Assembly (NCBI GenBank): GCA_964584775.1
Contig: CAZPBC010000003.1
Location: forward strand, 24,080-88,079
DNA: 64,000 nt
Reading direction: 5' to 3'
Source: CAZPBC01 sp964584775
Lineage (GTDB): Bacteria > Chlamydiota > Chlamydiia > Chlamydiales > SLFE01
In this document: positions 16,832 to 23,756 of the stretch, one piece after another
Layout: each line of letters opens with the position of its first letter
Numbering within the stretch: the first letter of the stretch is position 1
Notes under the pieces: model-generated
Told to the model about the DNA's origin: nothing
The model's input: the letters and a program-made list of their open reading frames with translations, nothing else
The model's database searches: none
Made by a program: the position numbers and the translations under genes

Positions 16832-17959
16832 ATGGATCGAAAAAACGCGCAAAAAGTCACTCTTTTGGAGAGAAGCCCTCTCTGTAGCCCCGGCTCAGAT
16901 AAGGATACACGCCATCTGGTGTTGGATACGAGCGGCTTGGAGGCAAGCTACAGAGTGGGTGATAGCCTCGCGATCTATCCAGACAACTGCCCTGAGATGG
17001 TGGAAAAGACGCTGAAAAGCCTTTCTGCAAAAGGCACTGAGCAGCTGGCTGATAAAAAGACAGGGGAATGGAGTCCATTACGGGAAGTTTTAAAGAAAAA
17101 AGTGAACATCCACCTCCCTTCGATGCGTCTGTTGCGTCTCCTCAAAACCCACTTTCCAAGTGATCCGCTTCTCAAATCTTGTTTTGAAGATCCGACAAAA
17201 GAGCTTTTGAAGCGCCTCATCCATGAAAAGTTTGTTTTTGAGCTCCTTGCTCAGTACGACACCTCAGGGATTCCCTTTCAGGAGCTGATCGACAGCTTCA
17301 GCCCCTTACTCCCTCGCTTCTATTCGATCGCCTCATCTCCTAAGGTCCACCCCGGCGAGATCCACTTGACGGTGGTGATGACCGAGTTTGAAGTCGCCGG
17401 AAAGCCCCGCAAGGGTGTCTGCACCGACTATCTCTTCAACCGTGTCGCTCTGGACGAGCCTCTCATTGACGCCTACATCGAACCCCACAAAGGATTCACC
17501 CTCCCTGAAGATCCGCAAGCCAAAATCATCATGGTCGGACCAGGAACAGGGATTGCTCCCTTCCGCGCTTTCCTCCACGAACGCCTCCACCTTGGAGCCA
17601 AGGGAGCCAACTGGCTCTTTTTCGGTGAGCGGACCGAGAAGCATGAGTTTTTCTACCGCGACTTTTTCCAAAATCTCGTCTCCAGCGGACATCTCACCCT
17701 CGATACGGCCTTCTCACGCGAAAGTGAGAAGAAGGTCTACGTCCAACACCGCATGGAGGAGAAGGGTGAAGAGCTTTACCGGTGGCTTGAAGAGGGAGCC
17801 TATTTCTACGTCTGTGGTGACAAAAACCGCATGGCCCGGGATGTGGAAGCAACCCTCAAATCCCTCCTCGAGCGCCACGGCAACCTCCCGCCTGAAGGTG
17901 CCCAAGCAAGACTCAATGCCATCCGCAAAGAGGGCCGCTACCTCAAAGATGTTTACTAA
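16832..17959 (+). CDS. cysJ: CysJ-like NADPH/FAD reductase without a flavodoxin domain
   Basis: 375 residues. It starts directly in the FAD-binding part of the sulfite reductase/cytochrome P450 reductase family; the N-terminal FMN-flavodoxin domain (about 200 residues in E. coli CysJ) is absent. Visible motifs are the CPR-type helical insert ('YRVGDSLAIYPDN'), the FAD motif 'RFYSIASSPKVHPGEIHLTV', a glycine-rich 'MVGPGTGIAPFRAFLHER' for NADPH/pyrophosphate, 'VYVCGDKNRMARDV' (here FYVCGDKNRM) and a C-terminal aromatic residue (KDVY) that would stack on the flavin. Chlamydia has the same shortened form next to ispF. Its electron acceptor is unknown; with no hemoprotein subunit in the window, sulfite reduction is not shown. 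Confidence 0.85.
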   Translation: MDRKNAQKVTLLERSPLCSPGSDKDTRHLVLDTSGLEASYRVGDSLAIYPDNCPEMVEKTLKSLSAKGTEQLADKKTGEWSPLREVLKKKVNIHLPSMRLLRLLKTHFPSDPLLKSCFEDPTKELLKRLIHEKFVFELLAQYDTSGIPFQELIDSFSPLLPRFYSIASSPKVHPGEIHLTVVMTEFEVAGKPRKGVCTDYLFNRVALDEPLIDAYIEPHKGFTLPEDPQAKIIMVGPGTGIAPFRAFLHERLHLGAKGANWLFFGERTEKHEFFYRDFFQNLVSSGHLTLDTAFSRESEKKVYVQHRMEEKGEELYRWLEEGAYFYVCGDKNRMARDVEATLKSLLERHGNLPPEGAQARLNAIRKEGRYLKDVY

Positions 17960-18069
17960 TTTCTAAACTAAATCGACTCATATTTTACTTTATTAAATAT
18001 TGTGAAATGTATATCCTAGATTAGGTTATAAAACTTTTAAGTAAGTTTTTTTACATAGGATCTTTCACA
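17960..18069 (+). other. AT-rich spacer before the LRR cluster
   Basis: 110 bases of strongly AT-rich sequence between cysJ and the first LRR gene. It presumably holds the cluster's promoter (TTGTGA at 18000, TTATAA near 18026 with a long spacer), but no convincing -35/-10 pair with 16-18 base spacing stands out. Confidence 0.35.
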
Positions 18070-19323
18070 ATGCTTAACTCACTTGAACAAATTGAAGGTC
18101 ACGGTTGGTCATCACACCTCAAGAATTTAGGAGCGATTAGTTCTGTTGGTTATTCTGTTTTTCAACCCACACCTCTTAGCCTGATCACTGCGCTTGCCTT
18201 AAGCATCCTCGCTGTTTCTCAAAAGCTCACTCAGTGGGCTTGCCCAAAGTCCCTCACTCAGCACGTTGTGACGAAGCTCGTGATCACATTGAGTTTAGCT
18301 TTCATTTCGGCGGTGGCTCTCAGCGCTCTTTTTGGGTTTCCTGTCGCGGGGGGAGCTGTTTTTGTTCAAGCAGCCTGCATTGCACTGCCCACGCTCGTAG
18401 TCTACTGCATCGAACTGATCCTTGACTCTCGTAACAAAGCTCCAGATATTTCTTCTCACAAAACTCTTGTCGTTTCCCCTCCTGAAGATAAGCCTCTCGA
18501 ATTGACAGAGATCACGCTCAAACCTAAAGAGTTCTCGTCGGCTCTTCAAGAGCAGAGAGATTCCCATCATCACCAAGTCGATGTGACGGGGAGCTCGCAC
18601 CTCTCTTACAACAAAGACCTCACATCCCTTCCCGAAAAGCTCACTGTCGATGGGAACTTGAAGATCGAGGGTTGCACAAGCTTGAAATCCCCTCCTGAAG
18701 ATGAGCCTCTCGAATTGACAGAGATCAAGCTCAAACCCAAAGAGTTCTTGCTGGCTCTTCAAGAGCAGAGAGATTTTCATCATCACCAAGTCATTGTGAC
18801 GGGGAGCTTGCACCTCTCTTACAAAGAAGAAATCACAGCCCTTCCAGAAAATCTCAAAGTGTGTGGAGACCTCAAACTCATGGGATGCGAAGGCTTAGAG
18901 TCCCTTCATGGAAACCTAAGTGTTGAAGGAGATGTATGGCTCAATGAGTGCATACAACTCACATCCCTTCCAGAAAATCTCGAAGTAGGTGGGAATTTGA
19001 ACCTGATGGGATGCAGAAGTCTAGTATCCCTTTCTGGTAAACCAATGATCGGAGGGAACGTAGACCTCAGCCGTTGTACAGGCTTAACTCACCTACCTAT
19101 CGAATGGACTTTAAAAGGAGACCTGAACCTCAACGGCTGCACTGGTTTAAAGGCTCTTCCTGAAAAACTCAGTGTCGAAGGGAACTTGAAGATCGAGGGT
19201 TGCAAAAGCTTGAAATCCCTTCCAGAAACACTGAGAGTGGGAACGGGGCTGTACGCCAAAGGTTGCCGAGATTTAGAACCAATTTCCGATAAAATCTACA
19301 TTGGAGACCGGGTTTACCGTTGA
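18070..19323 (+). CDS. LRR protein with hydrophobic N-terminal domain, paralogue 1
   Basis: 417 residues. The N-terminal ~120 residues are shared with the next two genes: 'LNSLEQIEGHGWSSHLKNL', then hydrophobic stretches at about 20-53 and 68-115. A conserved block 'LKPKEF--ALQEQRDFHHHQV-VTGSL-L' comes next, followed by leucine-rich repeats of 21 residues with consensus S-L-P-E-N-L-x-V-x-G-x-L-x-L-x-x-C-x-x-L-x. In this copy the linker block plus the first LRR is tandemly duplicated (213-bp offset). Two closely spaced hydrophobic lobes are a hallmark of chlamydial inclusion-membrane proteins, and LRRs are common in secreted effectors, so a host-facing membrane location is a reasonable inference. 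No enzyme domain is visible. Start at 18070 is chosen because MLNSLE matches MMLNSLE and MMLSSLE of the paralogues. Confidence 0.8.
   Translation: MLNSLEQIEGHGWSSHLKNLGAISSVGYSVFQPTPLSLITALALSILAVSQKLTQWACPKSLTQHVVTKLVITLSLAFISAVALSALFGFPVAGGAVFVQAACIALPTLVVYCIELILDSRNKAPDISSHKTLVVSPPEDKPLELTEITLKPKEFSSALQEQRDSHHHQVDVTGSSHLSYNKDLTSLPEKLTVDGNLKIEGCTSLKSPPEDEPLELTEIKLKPKEFLLALQEQRDFHHHQVIVTGSLHLSYKEEITALPENLKVCGDLKLMGCEGLESLHGNLSVEGDVWLNECIQLTSLPENLEVGGNLNLMGCRSLVSLSGKPMIGGNVDLSRCTGLTHLPIEWTLKGDLNLNGCTGLKALPEKLSVEGNLKIEGCKSLKSLPETLRVGTGLYAKGCRDLEPISDKIYIGDRVYR
18475..18900 (+). repeat. 213-bp-offset internal duplication in LRR gene 1
   Basis: 18475-18618 and 18688-18831 are nearly identical ('cctgaagat(a/g)agcctctcgaa...' in both). 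The rest of the first unit (18640-18687) does not match the second unit but closely matches 19166-19213 further down the gene ('gggaacttgaagatcgaggg' in both). This mosaic points to unequal recombination between an early linker and a late LRR. Confidence 0.8.
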
Positions 19324-19455
19324 TGCGGAAATTTTGAGGGAGCTGCTCCTTTTTCTAGATGGGTGGCAGGGTTACAGCCACAAATTTTTTTTAAGTTTTA
19401 TCTAAGGACTTCAAAAAAAGTCTGCTTTTGAAATATGAAGGGCAGCTGGTTTTGT

Positions 19456-20574
19456 ATGATGCTTAGTTCTCTTGAAAAAGTCGAAGATCGTCTTTGGGTT
19501 GCTGGTCTAAAGAAGGTGTCCGCAGTGGGCGGTGTAGGATGCTTTCTCTTTGAACCGACACCTCTGACCCTTATCACAGCACTCGCTTTGAGTATTCTGG
19601 TGGTTTCTCAAAAACTCACCAGGTGGGCTTCCCCAAAGTCTCTTGCTCAACATGTCGTGACCAAGCTCGCGGTGACTTTCAGCTTAGCACTCATCTCTGC
19701 AGTAGCGTTGAGCGCTTTCTTGGGTTTTTCACTGACCGTGACTTCTGTTTTCATTCATGCTTTTAGCTTTGCCTTCCCAACGCTCTTTTTTTACTGCGTA
19801 GAAGTGAGACTTGCTTACCGCGAAAAAACTCCAAAGATTCCTGTTCCAGATGCTGTAGCTGAAGATCCTGAAAAAGAGCTGGGTTTAAGCGGGAGTGTCG
19901 ATCCAATCGAAAAAGAGCCTGTTGAAGAACCGGAACTGACCCTCACACCAGATGAGTTTTTTGGTTATCTTAAGGATCAGAGAGACTTTGGTGATCAGAA
20001 AGTGTATGTGACAGGGAGTTTAGTCTTGAATGAAAAAAATATGAGCGACTCCCTCGCGCTTCCTAAAAATCTCAGTGTCGAGGGAGAGCTGACGCTCTTG
20101 CACATAAACATTCCTTCCCTCCCAGATGAGTTGAGTGTAGGGGAAAAGCTGTACATCAGTGGCTGTACAAAGTTAGAGTCTTTGCCAAAAAACTTGCATG
20201 TTGGAGACGGTTTATATCTTGTTGGTTGCACAGGCCTCATCACTTTTGCAGAAAGTCTCGAGCTGGGTGGCAGTCTTTACCTGGTACAAGCAGGCCTCCA
20301 ATCTCTTCCTGAAGGTCTCAACGTACCTAGGAATCTTGAACTCATTGGTTGCACAGGTTTGAAGTCGCTTCCTGAAAACCTCACACTGGATGGCGACTTG
20401 AACATCAAAGGCTGTAGAGGAATCACTTCTTTACCCAAATGGGTCTTTGCTCTTCGGAGAACGAGTGACAGAATGATCCGTCAAGTTCATCTTGAAAAGA
20501 GAGCTCTGTCAGATGCTGACATGGATTGCCTAAGCAAGGTAGCTCCTGAAGAAGTGCAGTTTGATTTCTCTTGA
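19456..20574 (+). CDS. LRR protein with hydrophobic N-terminal domain, paralogue 2
   Basis: 372 residues from ATG 19456 (an in-frame ATG at 19435 would add seven: MKGSWFC). The later start gives MMLSSLEKVEDRLW, matching MMLNSLEKMEDHLW of paralogue 3. Order: hydrophobic N-terminus to about 120, an acidic linker with many Glu/Pro, the block 'LTPDEFFGYLKDQRDFGDQK', 'VYVTGSLVLN', and about seven 21-residue LRRs that often carry 'GCTGL(K)SLPENL'. It closes with 'SLPKWVFALRRTSD' and 'LSDADMDCLSKVAPEEVQFD', a tail shared with paralogue 3. Same host-interaction inference as for its neighbours; no catalytic domain. Confidence 0.8.
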   Translation: MMLSSLEKVEDRLWVAGLKKVSAVGGVGCFLFEPTPLTLITALALSILVVSQKLTRWASPKSLAQHVVTKLAVTFSLALISAVALSAFLGFSLTVTSVFIHAFSFAFPTLFFYCVEVRLAYREKTPKIPVPDAVAEDPEKELGLSGSVDPIEKEPVEEPELTLTPDEFFGYLKDQRDFGDQKVYVTGSLVLNEKNMSDSLALPKNLSVEGELTLLHINIPSLPDELSVGEKLYISGCTKLESLPKNLHVGDGLYLVGCTGLITFAESLELGGSLYLVQAGLQSLPEGLNVPRNLELIGCTGLKSLPENLTLDGDLNIKGCRGITSLPKWVFALRRTSDRMIRQVHLEKRALSDADMDCLSKVAPEEVQFDFS

Positions 20575-20631
20575 AGCGTCTTTCACAATTTATCAGCATG
20601 TCCTTTACTTTTTTGTCTTCGAGTTTTTACA

Positions 20632-20691
20632 ATGCTTAAAAAACAAAGTAATAAATATTTGAAAACAGAAAAGGTGGTTGGTTATTTATGA
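20632..20691 (+). other. Short upstream ORF overlapping the start of LRR gene 3
   Basis: ATG at 20632 opens a 19-codon frame (MLKKQSNKYLKTEKVVGYL) that ends at TGA 20689-20691, overlapping the LRR3 ATG at 20688 as ATGA. It could couple translation, but it has no clear ribosome-binding site and may be chance. Confidence 0.25.
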
Positions 20692-22325
20692 TGCTTAATT
20701 CTCTTGAAAAGATGGAAGACCATCTTTGGATATCTTATCTGAAAAATACCTGCGCAGTGAGTTCAGTCGGCTACTCTCTCCTTCAACCGACACCGGTGAG
20801 TCTTATCACTGCACTCGCGCTGAGTATCCTCGTGATAGCACAAAAGCTCACGAGTTGGGCTTCTCCCCAGTCGCTTGGTCAGCATGTCGTGGCGAAGCTC
20901 GCCATCACTTTGAGCTTAGCCCTGATTTCAGCGGTGGCAATGACAACTCTTTTTGGTTTTTCATTGGCAGGGGCCTCTGTGACCATTCAAGCTGGATACA
21001 TTGCCTTTCCAACGCTCTTTTTCTCAGGCGTAGAGCTCCTGATCGCCTATTTTACAAATGATGGAAAAATATGGATCACGCCTAAAGATTTCGTGAGTGC
21101 TCTTGAAAAGCAGGAAGACTTTCAAGGTCAGAAAGTGCGTGTGACAGGGAGTCTGGACCTTACACTCTTCACAGAGGAGACAGAGATCAGATCTCTTCCC
21201 GAAAACTTGATGGTTGATGGAGATCTGCATTTCAATCATTGCTCAAAATTAAGATCTCTTCCGGAAAATCTCAATGTGAAGGGCAATCTGTTTCTCAGCA
21301 ACTGCGTTAATTTAATTTCTCTACCAGAAAGCCTGTGCGCTGAAGGGGATCTGCACCTTGAAAAATGTGAAAATCTAACCTCTCTCTCAGAAGACTTAAG
21401 TGTTGGGGGTAGCCTTTCCCTTCGTGCCTGTGCAAAACTCGAATCTCTACCAGATAACCTCACTGTTGAAAAGGACCTAGATCTCAGCTCCTGCACAGGC
21501 CTACAGTCTTTACCTGAAAACTTCAAAGTCAAAGGAAACTTGAATCTCAGCAACTGTACAGGTCTACAATCTTTACCAGAAAGCCTAGAAGTCAAAGGAA
21601 CCTTGAATCTCAAATCATGTACAGGTCTACAATCTTTACCAAATAAGCTTAAAGTCGAAAGACACATGATTCTTGATGATTGCACTGATCTGAAATCTTT
21701 GCCAGAAAGCCTGATTGTTGAAGGACACATAAGCCTTGTGAATTGCATTCGACTCACCTCTTTACCCAATTGGATGTTCACACGGCCTCGTATTGATGGA
21801 GAGGTTAGAACTATTTATCTTGACCAAGAACTTGCTGATGCAGAAATTAAACGCATCAGGGGGGCAGATTCAAAGCTGGTTTATTTCGATTGCCCCGATG
21901 CGTGCGTGCGAGAACCAGATGGTGACATCCCTGAAATGGAGTTAGGGCCAATTCGATTTGTGAATCATCTTAAAAGGCATAATGGTTTTGTTCATCAGAA
22001 GAAAGTTAAGGTGAAGGGTAGCCTCAGCCTCTATCATGAAGATTTCGTCCCTAAATTACGCTTTCCTAAACCTTTGCCTGAAACTCTGACGGTGGAGGGG
22101 GACCTGCATCTTACGGGTCTTCCAAACGAAATAGTTCTTCCAGAAGAGCTGAGAGTCCAGGGAGATCTTCACCTCACAGATTTATCTATCACATCTCTTC
22201 CAAAACAGCTCACTGTTGGAAAGCAGAAAGTGTATGTTAAAAATTGTCCTGATTTAAACCTCACAGATCTCCCAAATGAAATCGAAGTCGTGCACGTTTC
22301 AGCTGAGCTTAGTGAGGGGAACTGA
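20688..22325 (+). CDS. LRR protein with hydrophobic N-terminal domain, paralogue 3
   Basis: 545 residues, the longest of the three. The N-terminal ~120 residues match the paralogues (MMLNSLEKMEDHLW, hydrophobic lobes at about 20-55 and 68-118). The block 'ITPKDFVSALEKQEDFQGQK', 'VRVTGSLDL' leads into nine uninterrupted 21-residue LRRs (residues 169-357), then 'SLPNWMF' and a tail 'LADAEIKRIRGADSKLVYFD'. A second linker block ('LGPIRFVNHLKRHNGFVHQK', 'KVKVKGSLSLY') then starts a second, shorter LRR set of about four repeats. The gene therefore looks like a fusion or duplication of the linker-LRR module. 'aaaagg' lies 13 bases before the ATG. Function unknown; effector or inclusion-membrane role is inferred only. 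Confidence 0.8.
   Translation: MMLNSLEKMEDHLWISYLKNTCAVSSVGYSLLQPTPVSLITALALSILVIAQKLTSWASPQSLGQHVVAKLAITLSLALISAVAMTTLFGFSLAGASVTIQAGYIAFPTLFFSGVELLIAYFTNDGKIWITPKDFVSALEKQEDFQGQKVRVTGSLDLTLFTEETEIRSLPENLMVDGDLHFNHCSKLRSLPENLNVKGNLFLSNCVNLISLPESLCAEGDLHLEKCENLTSLSEDLSVGGSLSLRACAKLESLPDNLTVEKDLDLSSCTGLQSLPENFKVKGNLNLSNCTGLQSLPESLEVKGTLNLKSCTGLQSLPNKLKVERHMILDDCTDLKSLPESLIVEGHISLVNCIRLTSLPNWMFTRPRIDGEVRTIYLDQELADAEIKRIRGADSKLVYFDCPDACVREPDGDIPEMELGPIRFVNHLKRHNGFVHQKKVKVKGSLSLYHEDFVPKLRFPKPLPETLTVEGDLHLTGLPNEIVLPEELRVQGDLHLTDLSITSLPKQLTVGKQKVYVKNCPDLNLTDLPNEIEVVHVSAELSEGN
21192..21758 (+). repeat. Nine 63-bp LRR-coding repeats
   Basis: Nine in-frame 63-bp units encode S-L-P-x-x-L-x-V-x-x-x-L-x-L-x-x-C-x-x-L-x. 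Units 5-7 end in the same 'CTGLQ' and are the most alike, suggesting recent expansion there. Confidence 0.85.
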
Positions 22326-22341
22326 ATGAGGAGTTTTGCTA

Positions 22342-22824
22342 CTATTCTGTAAAGGCGGAGAGAATGGCTGTGCAGCTGAGGCCGTCACCACAGCCAACGT
22401 CTGTGAGACCTTCACCAGAGGTGGCAGTGATGCCGATCTGGTCTATCTCTAGACCCATGATCTCAGCGACACTTTCGCGCATCTCTTCGAGATGCTCATG
22501 GAGTTTCGGGCGCTTTCCTTCGATAGCCAGTGCGACGTGGGAAATTTTGAGATCACCGAGGGTCTTGAGGCCCTCTTGGAGGTAGACTGCACTGTCGGTG
22601 ATGCCGTTGTTGATACAGAGTTCGTCAGCGAGACCGCCGAGGATGAGTGTTCCGGTTAAGCTGGTGAGAGCATTGCAGATTGAGTGGAAGACGACATCCC
22701 CATCGGAGTTGGCGTGGAAGCCAGGGAGGTCGTGGAAGATCACTCCGCCGATCACACAGGGTTTGGAGGTGTCAGGAGCTAAAAAACGGTGGCTGTCTTG
22801 ACCAATTCCAGTCTTGAACTTCAT
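22342..22824 (-). CDS. ispF: 2-C-methyl-D-erythritol 2,4-cyclodiphosphate synthase
   Basis: 160 residues from the ATG at 22824; a longer frame reaching 22896 exists, but the family N-terminus begins here (MKFKTGIGQDSHRF). It makes MEcPP in the non-mevalonate isoprenoid pathway. Metal ligands D10, H12 and H47 are present, in 'GIGQDSHRF' and 'ANSDGDVVFHSI'. The residue before SDGD is Asn39 where the E. coli enzyme has His34. The C-terminus 'GITATSGEGLTDVGCGDGLS' corresponds to 'KATTTEKLGFTGRGEGI'. The gene is divergent from the next one, with 13 bp between the two ATGs. Confidence 0.93.
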   Translation of the reverse strand: MKFKTGIGQDSHRFLAPDTSKPCVIGGVIFHDLPGFHANSDGDVVFHSICNALTSLTGTLILGGLADELCINNGITDSAVYLQEGLKTLGDLKISHVALAIEGKRPKLHEHLEEMRESVAEIMGLEIDQIGITATSGEGLTDVGCGDGLSCTAILSAFTE

Positions 22825-22837
22825 ACTCCCGACTATA

Positions 22838-23743
22838 ATGAAATTGATCCATCTTGCCAATACAGAGTTTGAACGCAGTCTTGTGGAAAGAGGCATGACC
22901 TTGAACCGCTTCGAACGCTGGCTCCGCTTCTTACCCTGCGCCTACGCTGAGGCAGACGAGGGCGTTTGGGTAGTGGAGCAGCCAGAAGCGGAATACTTTG
23001 AATCTTTGAAGCGATTGGGGGCTCCTTTTCGGAAGGAGAATCTGGTTTTTGAGGCGAGGGGAGTGGTGGAGGCTTGGGCTGCTCTCCCAGAAAATTTGAC
23101 TTATCTCATTAGTAAAGAGTGGGTTGCTCCTTTTGCTCCGCCTGAAGCGGAGCTGCAGCTGATCCGCTCTTCTGATGAGCTGGAGCGGTGGCTGGAGGGG
23201 CTCAAAGCGCCAGGGCTTCTTCGAAAACCGTTTGCTCTTTCAGGGAGAGGGCACCGGGTGGTGCAGCCTGGAGAGAGCATCCCCTTTGAGGGGCCTCTTG
23301 TAGCGACGCGTCTGTTGAAGCGGATTCTCGACTTCAGTTCACAGTGGAAGGTAGGCGAGGAGGTAGAGCTTCTGGGGGTGACAGAGCTCATCAACACCCC
23401 TCATTTCAACTATCTCGGCAGCCGTGTTGGTGTTGAAACTCCTTTTTTAGAACCTCACCTCGAGGTGGCAAAGCGGGTGCTGACACTCGCTCGAGAACAG
23501 GGCTACCGCGGACATGCGGGTGTCGACGCTTTTGTTTTCGAAACGGAAGAGGGGCCAAAACTCTACCCTATCGTTGAGATCAATTTTCGAAAAACATTAG
23601 CTTGGTTTTTGCTGGAGATGAAAAAACGGTACGGTGCTGAGGAAATCCGTTTTGGAAATGCGTTTCCGAATGCTTATCCAATTCTTCCAACTTTTAATGC
23701 AAAAAGACAACTTTTTCTTGGAAGAAAAGAGAATTTTAATTAA
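22838..23743 (+). CDS. ATP-grasp-fold protein of unknown specificity
   Basis: 301 residues from the ATG at 22838. The C-terminal half has the ATP-grasp signs: 'LLRKPFALSGRGHRVV' (Lys and Gly-rich loop), 'GHAGVDAFVFETEEGPKLYP' and then 'IVEINFRKTLAWF', where the Glu and Asn of 'EIN-R' would bind Mg-ATP. The N-terminal half ('MKLIHLANTEFERSLVERGM') is an unrecognised pre-ATP-grasp region. ATP-grasp enzymes join a carboxylate to an amine or thiol; the substrates cannot be told. No Shine-Dalgarno is visible before the ATG, which lies 13 bp from the divergent ispF start. murA follows 13 bp downstream, so the two may be co-transcribed. Confidence 0.65.
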   Translation: MKLIHLANTEFERSLVERGMTLNRFERWLRFLPCAYAEADEGVWVVEQPEAEYFESLKRLGAPFRKENLVFEARGVVEAWAALPENLTYLISKEWVAPFAPPEAELQLIRSSDELERWLEGLKAPGLLRKPFALSGRGHRVVQPGESIPFEGPLVATRLLKRILDFSSQWKVGEEVELLGVTELINTPHFNYLGSRVGVETPFLEPHLEVAKRVLTLAREQGYRGHAGVDAFVFETEEGPKLYPIVEINFRKTLAWFLLEMKKRYGAEEIRFGNAFPNAYPILPTFNAKRQLFLGRKENFN

Positions 23744-23756
23744 AAGAAGCGTGAAG

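Noticed and set aside
21192..21758. Regular ~63-bp repeats, considered as a CRISPR-like or VNTR array
   Set aside because: The period is an exact multiple of codons, units are diverged, and all encode one LRR consensus; no conserved repeat with unique spacers.
22314..22450. Loss of IspF function because His34 is replaced by Asn39
   Set aside because: Metal ligands D10, H12 and H47 are intact and the rest of the protein is well conserved; I recall the same ANSDGD sequence in chlamydial IspF, so it is more likely a lineage variant than a dead enzyme.
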